A stretch of DNA of 8,157 nucleotides from Actinomycetes bacterium. Lineage in GTDB: Bacteria; Actinomycetota; Actinomycetes; Mycobacteriales; Mycobacteriaceae. The translations under genes and the position numbers were made by a program. Shown here one piece after another: positions 7,901 through 8,157 of the stretch. The notes beneath the pieces were generated by a model. That model ran no database searches and had not been told where the DNA came from. It saw only the letters and a program-made list of their open reading frames with translations. The stretch lies in contig JAEZDV010000271.1 of assembly GCA_023417985.1 (NCBI GenBank), forward strand, positions 1 to 8,157, written 5' to 3'. Position 1 is the stretch's first letter. Every line of letters starts with the position of its first letter.

Positions 7901-8157
7901 CTCGGCCGGTTGTCGGGTACCGAGGACATTGTCGTCGGGTCACCTGTCGCCGGTCGCGGGGACGCCGCGCTGGACGATGCGATCGGCATGTTCGTCAACA
8001 CCTTGGTGCTCAGGACTCCGATCGACACCTCCCGCTCGTTCGACGAGGTGCTCGGCAGCGTGCGCGACGTGGACCTGGAGGCGTTCGCGCATGCGGATGT
8101 GCCGTTCGAGCGGTTGGTGGAGGTGCTCGATCCTGCGCGTTCGCAGGCGCGTCATCC
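4997..8157 (+). CDS. Non-ribosomal peptide synthetase, 5' part (A-like head, A-T-C...), serine-activating
   Basis: Second NRPS subunit, starting at ATG 4997 behind AGGAGG. I read the frame through to the right edge without a stop: 1053 codons plus two bases, so the gene is cut at 3'. Domains: A-like head ~11-105, A2 ~112-606, T2 ~612-690, C3 ~709 to the edge. It begins with A-T and has no C domain before them; the missing C domain is C2 at the end of the preceding protein. The A2 pocket reads DVWHFSLVDK, the EntF serine code, so it should activate L-serine. T2 has DLGGNSL with S652. C3 has HHISADG (H838, H839, D843) and passes the seryl peptide to a further module beyond the window. No E or thioesterase domain is visible. 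NRPS identity is certain; the final peptide is not recognisable from this fragment. Confidence 0.96.
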   Translation, partial: MTSDVAGNPALAIGDLPRVLAAVADVEPGRVALVDGETRLTYGSLHQEISTLDAAMGGALGFDALLPVVLSNVAPGLLGGAGLPAVVESLLSDALVVLGDDAVAPVVADPNTLAAKFDAQVAATPDATALRFENDTLTYREFDARANRLARHLIDLGVGPDVRVGLAVRRSLELLVGMYAIVKAGGAYVPLDPDHPADRLAYVLEIAEPAVVVTTARDDVDLPATVLTVAVDTIDLSGVSDEPVRPEERTGALTADHLAYVIFTSGSTGRPKGVAVEHRAIVANIAWRQAEYGMCADDVVVQKTPFTFDVSVWEFFWPLQVGACLTIAAPDGHRDPGYLARTMIDHGVTIAHFVPSMLAVYLEEPAAASVTSLRYVFASGEALPPQTVARFHQLSSASLHNLYGPTEAAVDVTYYATAPGDTVVPIGAAVADTGLYVLDEGLRPVPDGSEGELYLAGVQLARGYLQRPDLTSDRFVADPFGDAGDRMYRTGDLVKTNADGQLEYIGRTDFQVKLRGLRIELGEIESALLDHPAVRQAVVVVHHEPTLGDHLVAYLVTDGREIDRTELADAVRRRLPDYMVPSLFVALDAFPLGASGKLDRKALPEPDFSSLQREYRAPSTPTEHAVIAAFEQVLGAERLGVDDDFFDLGGNSLSATRVVARLGADHNVRIDVREFFDAPTAAELAALVDAAAADGGDERAPLVAQARPDRVPLSLAQQRMWFLNRLDPGSAVNNIVLAIRLVGRVEVEALSSAVSDVIARHESLRTIYPDDEGIGRQQVLPVSEFVVDMTPEPISPNDVVARVTDIVSEGFDVTRQVPFRVRVLRVSDQEYVLVVVVHHISADGFSAGPLTRDVMSAYVSRASGSAPQWEPLEVQYADYALWQREVLGSEDDPSSLMAQQLDYWRRTLAELPDELELPRDRPRPAVASNRGASHRLDVGPDLRRRVAELARRQGSTEFMLVHAALAVLLGRLSGTEDIVVGSPVAGRGDAALDDAIGMFVNTLVLRTPIDTSRSFDEVLGSVRDVDLEAFAHADVPFERLVEVLDPARSQARH
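5027..5311 (+). other. A-like N-terminal head, candidate docking region
   Basis: Residues ~11-105, before the true A domain. It contains a first A-domain-like start (VALVDGETRLTYGSL, 31-45), a GGAL-AL-VVL-PGLL stretch (58-78) and a probable helix (VVESLLSDALVVL). A genuine A start then follows (LTYREFDARANRLARHL, 137-153), so the opening of an A domain occurs twice in tandem. It lacks the ATP-binding and later A motifs. It resembles the tail of the upstream protein and is probably the partner surface that brings C2 and A2 together. Confidence 0.7.
5330..6814 (+). other. Adenylation domain A2, predicted L-serine
   Basis: Residues ~112-606 with every core motif: LTYREF, VKAGGAYVPLDP, TSGSTGRPKG (264-273), FDVSVWEF, NLYGPTE (401-407), GELYLAG, YRTGD (488-492), FQVKLRGLRIELGEIE and SGKLD with K597. 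Pocket residues by manual alignment to GrsA: D309, V310, W313, H352, F377, S379, L402, V410, D411, K597. This gives DVWHFSLVDK, identical to the EntF serine code. The substrate is predicted from the code and has not been tested. Confidence 0.93.
6830..7066 (+). other. Peptidyl carrier (thiolation) domain T2
   Basis: Residues ~612-690 with DDFFDLGGNSLSATRVVARL; S652 is the phosphopantetheine serine. It carries the serine loaded by A2. An Ala/Asp-rich linker (AAADGGDERAPL) leads straight into C3, with no epimerase between them. Confidence 0.93.
7121..8157 (+). other. Condensation domain C3, cut by the window edge
   Basis: Residues ~709 to the edge: SLAQQRMWFLNRLDP, RHESLRT, HHISADG (H838, H839, D843, G844), YADYALWQ, IGMFVNTLVLR and HADVPFERLVE. 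The last part of the domain is outside the window. It directly follows T2 without an epimerase, so an LCL type is expected. Its presence shows that at least one more module follows. Confidence 0.92.
7130..7159 (+). repeat. 30-bp C-domain start repeat, copy 3
   Basis: Start of C3 in the second gene. It differs from copies 1 and 2 at one silent base (CAA for CAG). Confidence 0.85.

Overview
The window is an internal piece of a non-ribosomal peptide synthetase (NRPS) locus on the + strand. It holds two large NRPS genes, both cut by the window edges, and nothing else that can be supported. High GC, strong C/G preference at third codon positions and the wording of the condensation domains (SLAQQRMWFLNRFDP, HHISGDG, HADIPFERLVE) suggest a mycolic-acid actinomycete, most likely Rhodococcus or a close relative. 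The genus is an inference from style and not a match I could check.

Layout. Positions 1-4877 are the 3' part of the first NRPS gene. Its reading frame is open to the left edge, and the first codons read like a carrier-to-condensation linker, so at least one more module lies upstream. Visible domain order: C1 - A1 - T1 - C2 - short A-like tail - stop. Positions 4878-4996 are a 119-nt gap with a strong ribosome binding site. From 4997 to the right edge runs the second NRPS gene: A-like head - A2 - T2 - C3 (unfinished). This gene has no stop in the window.

How they work together. C2 ends the first protein and has no adenylation or carrier domain of its own. The second protein starts with A2-T2 and has no condensation domain before them. 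C2, A2 and T2 together therefore make one elongation module divided over two polypeptides, with the break between C and A. The A2 pocket reads DVWHFSLVDK by manual alignment to GrsA, the serine code of EntF, so this module should add serine. The A1 pocket reads DLWHLILVSK, related to the serine code but changed at positions important for serine, and its substrate is open. No epimerase, methyltransferase, thioesterase or MbtH-like gene is visible, and C2 and C3 directly follow carrier domains, so they are probably LCL type.

Most notable observation. The last ~90 residues of protein 1 and residues ~11-105 of protein 2 resemble each other (25 of 64 ungapped positions identical by hand count), and both resemble the first part of an adenylation domain without being one. 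They lie exactly at the break in the split module and are good candidates for a matched docking pair derived from an A-domain N-terminus. A second signal is a 30-bp DNA sequence at the start of all three C domains, nearly identical in each and using unusual codons, which suggests recombination or gene conversion between modules.
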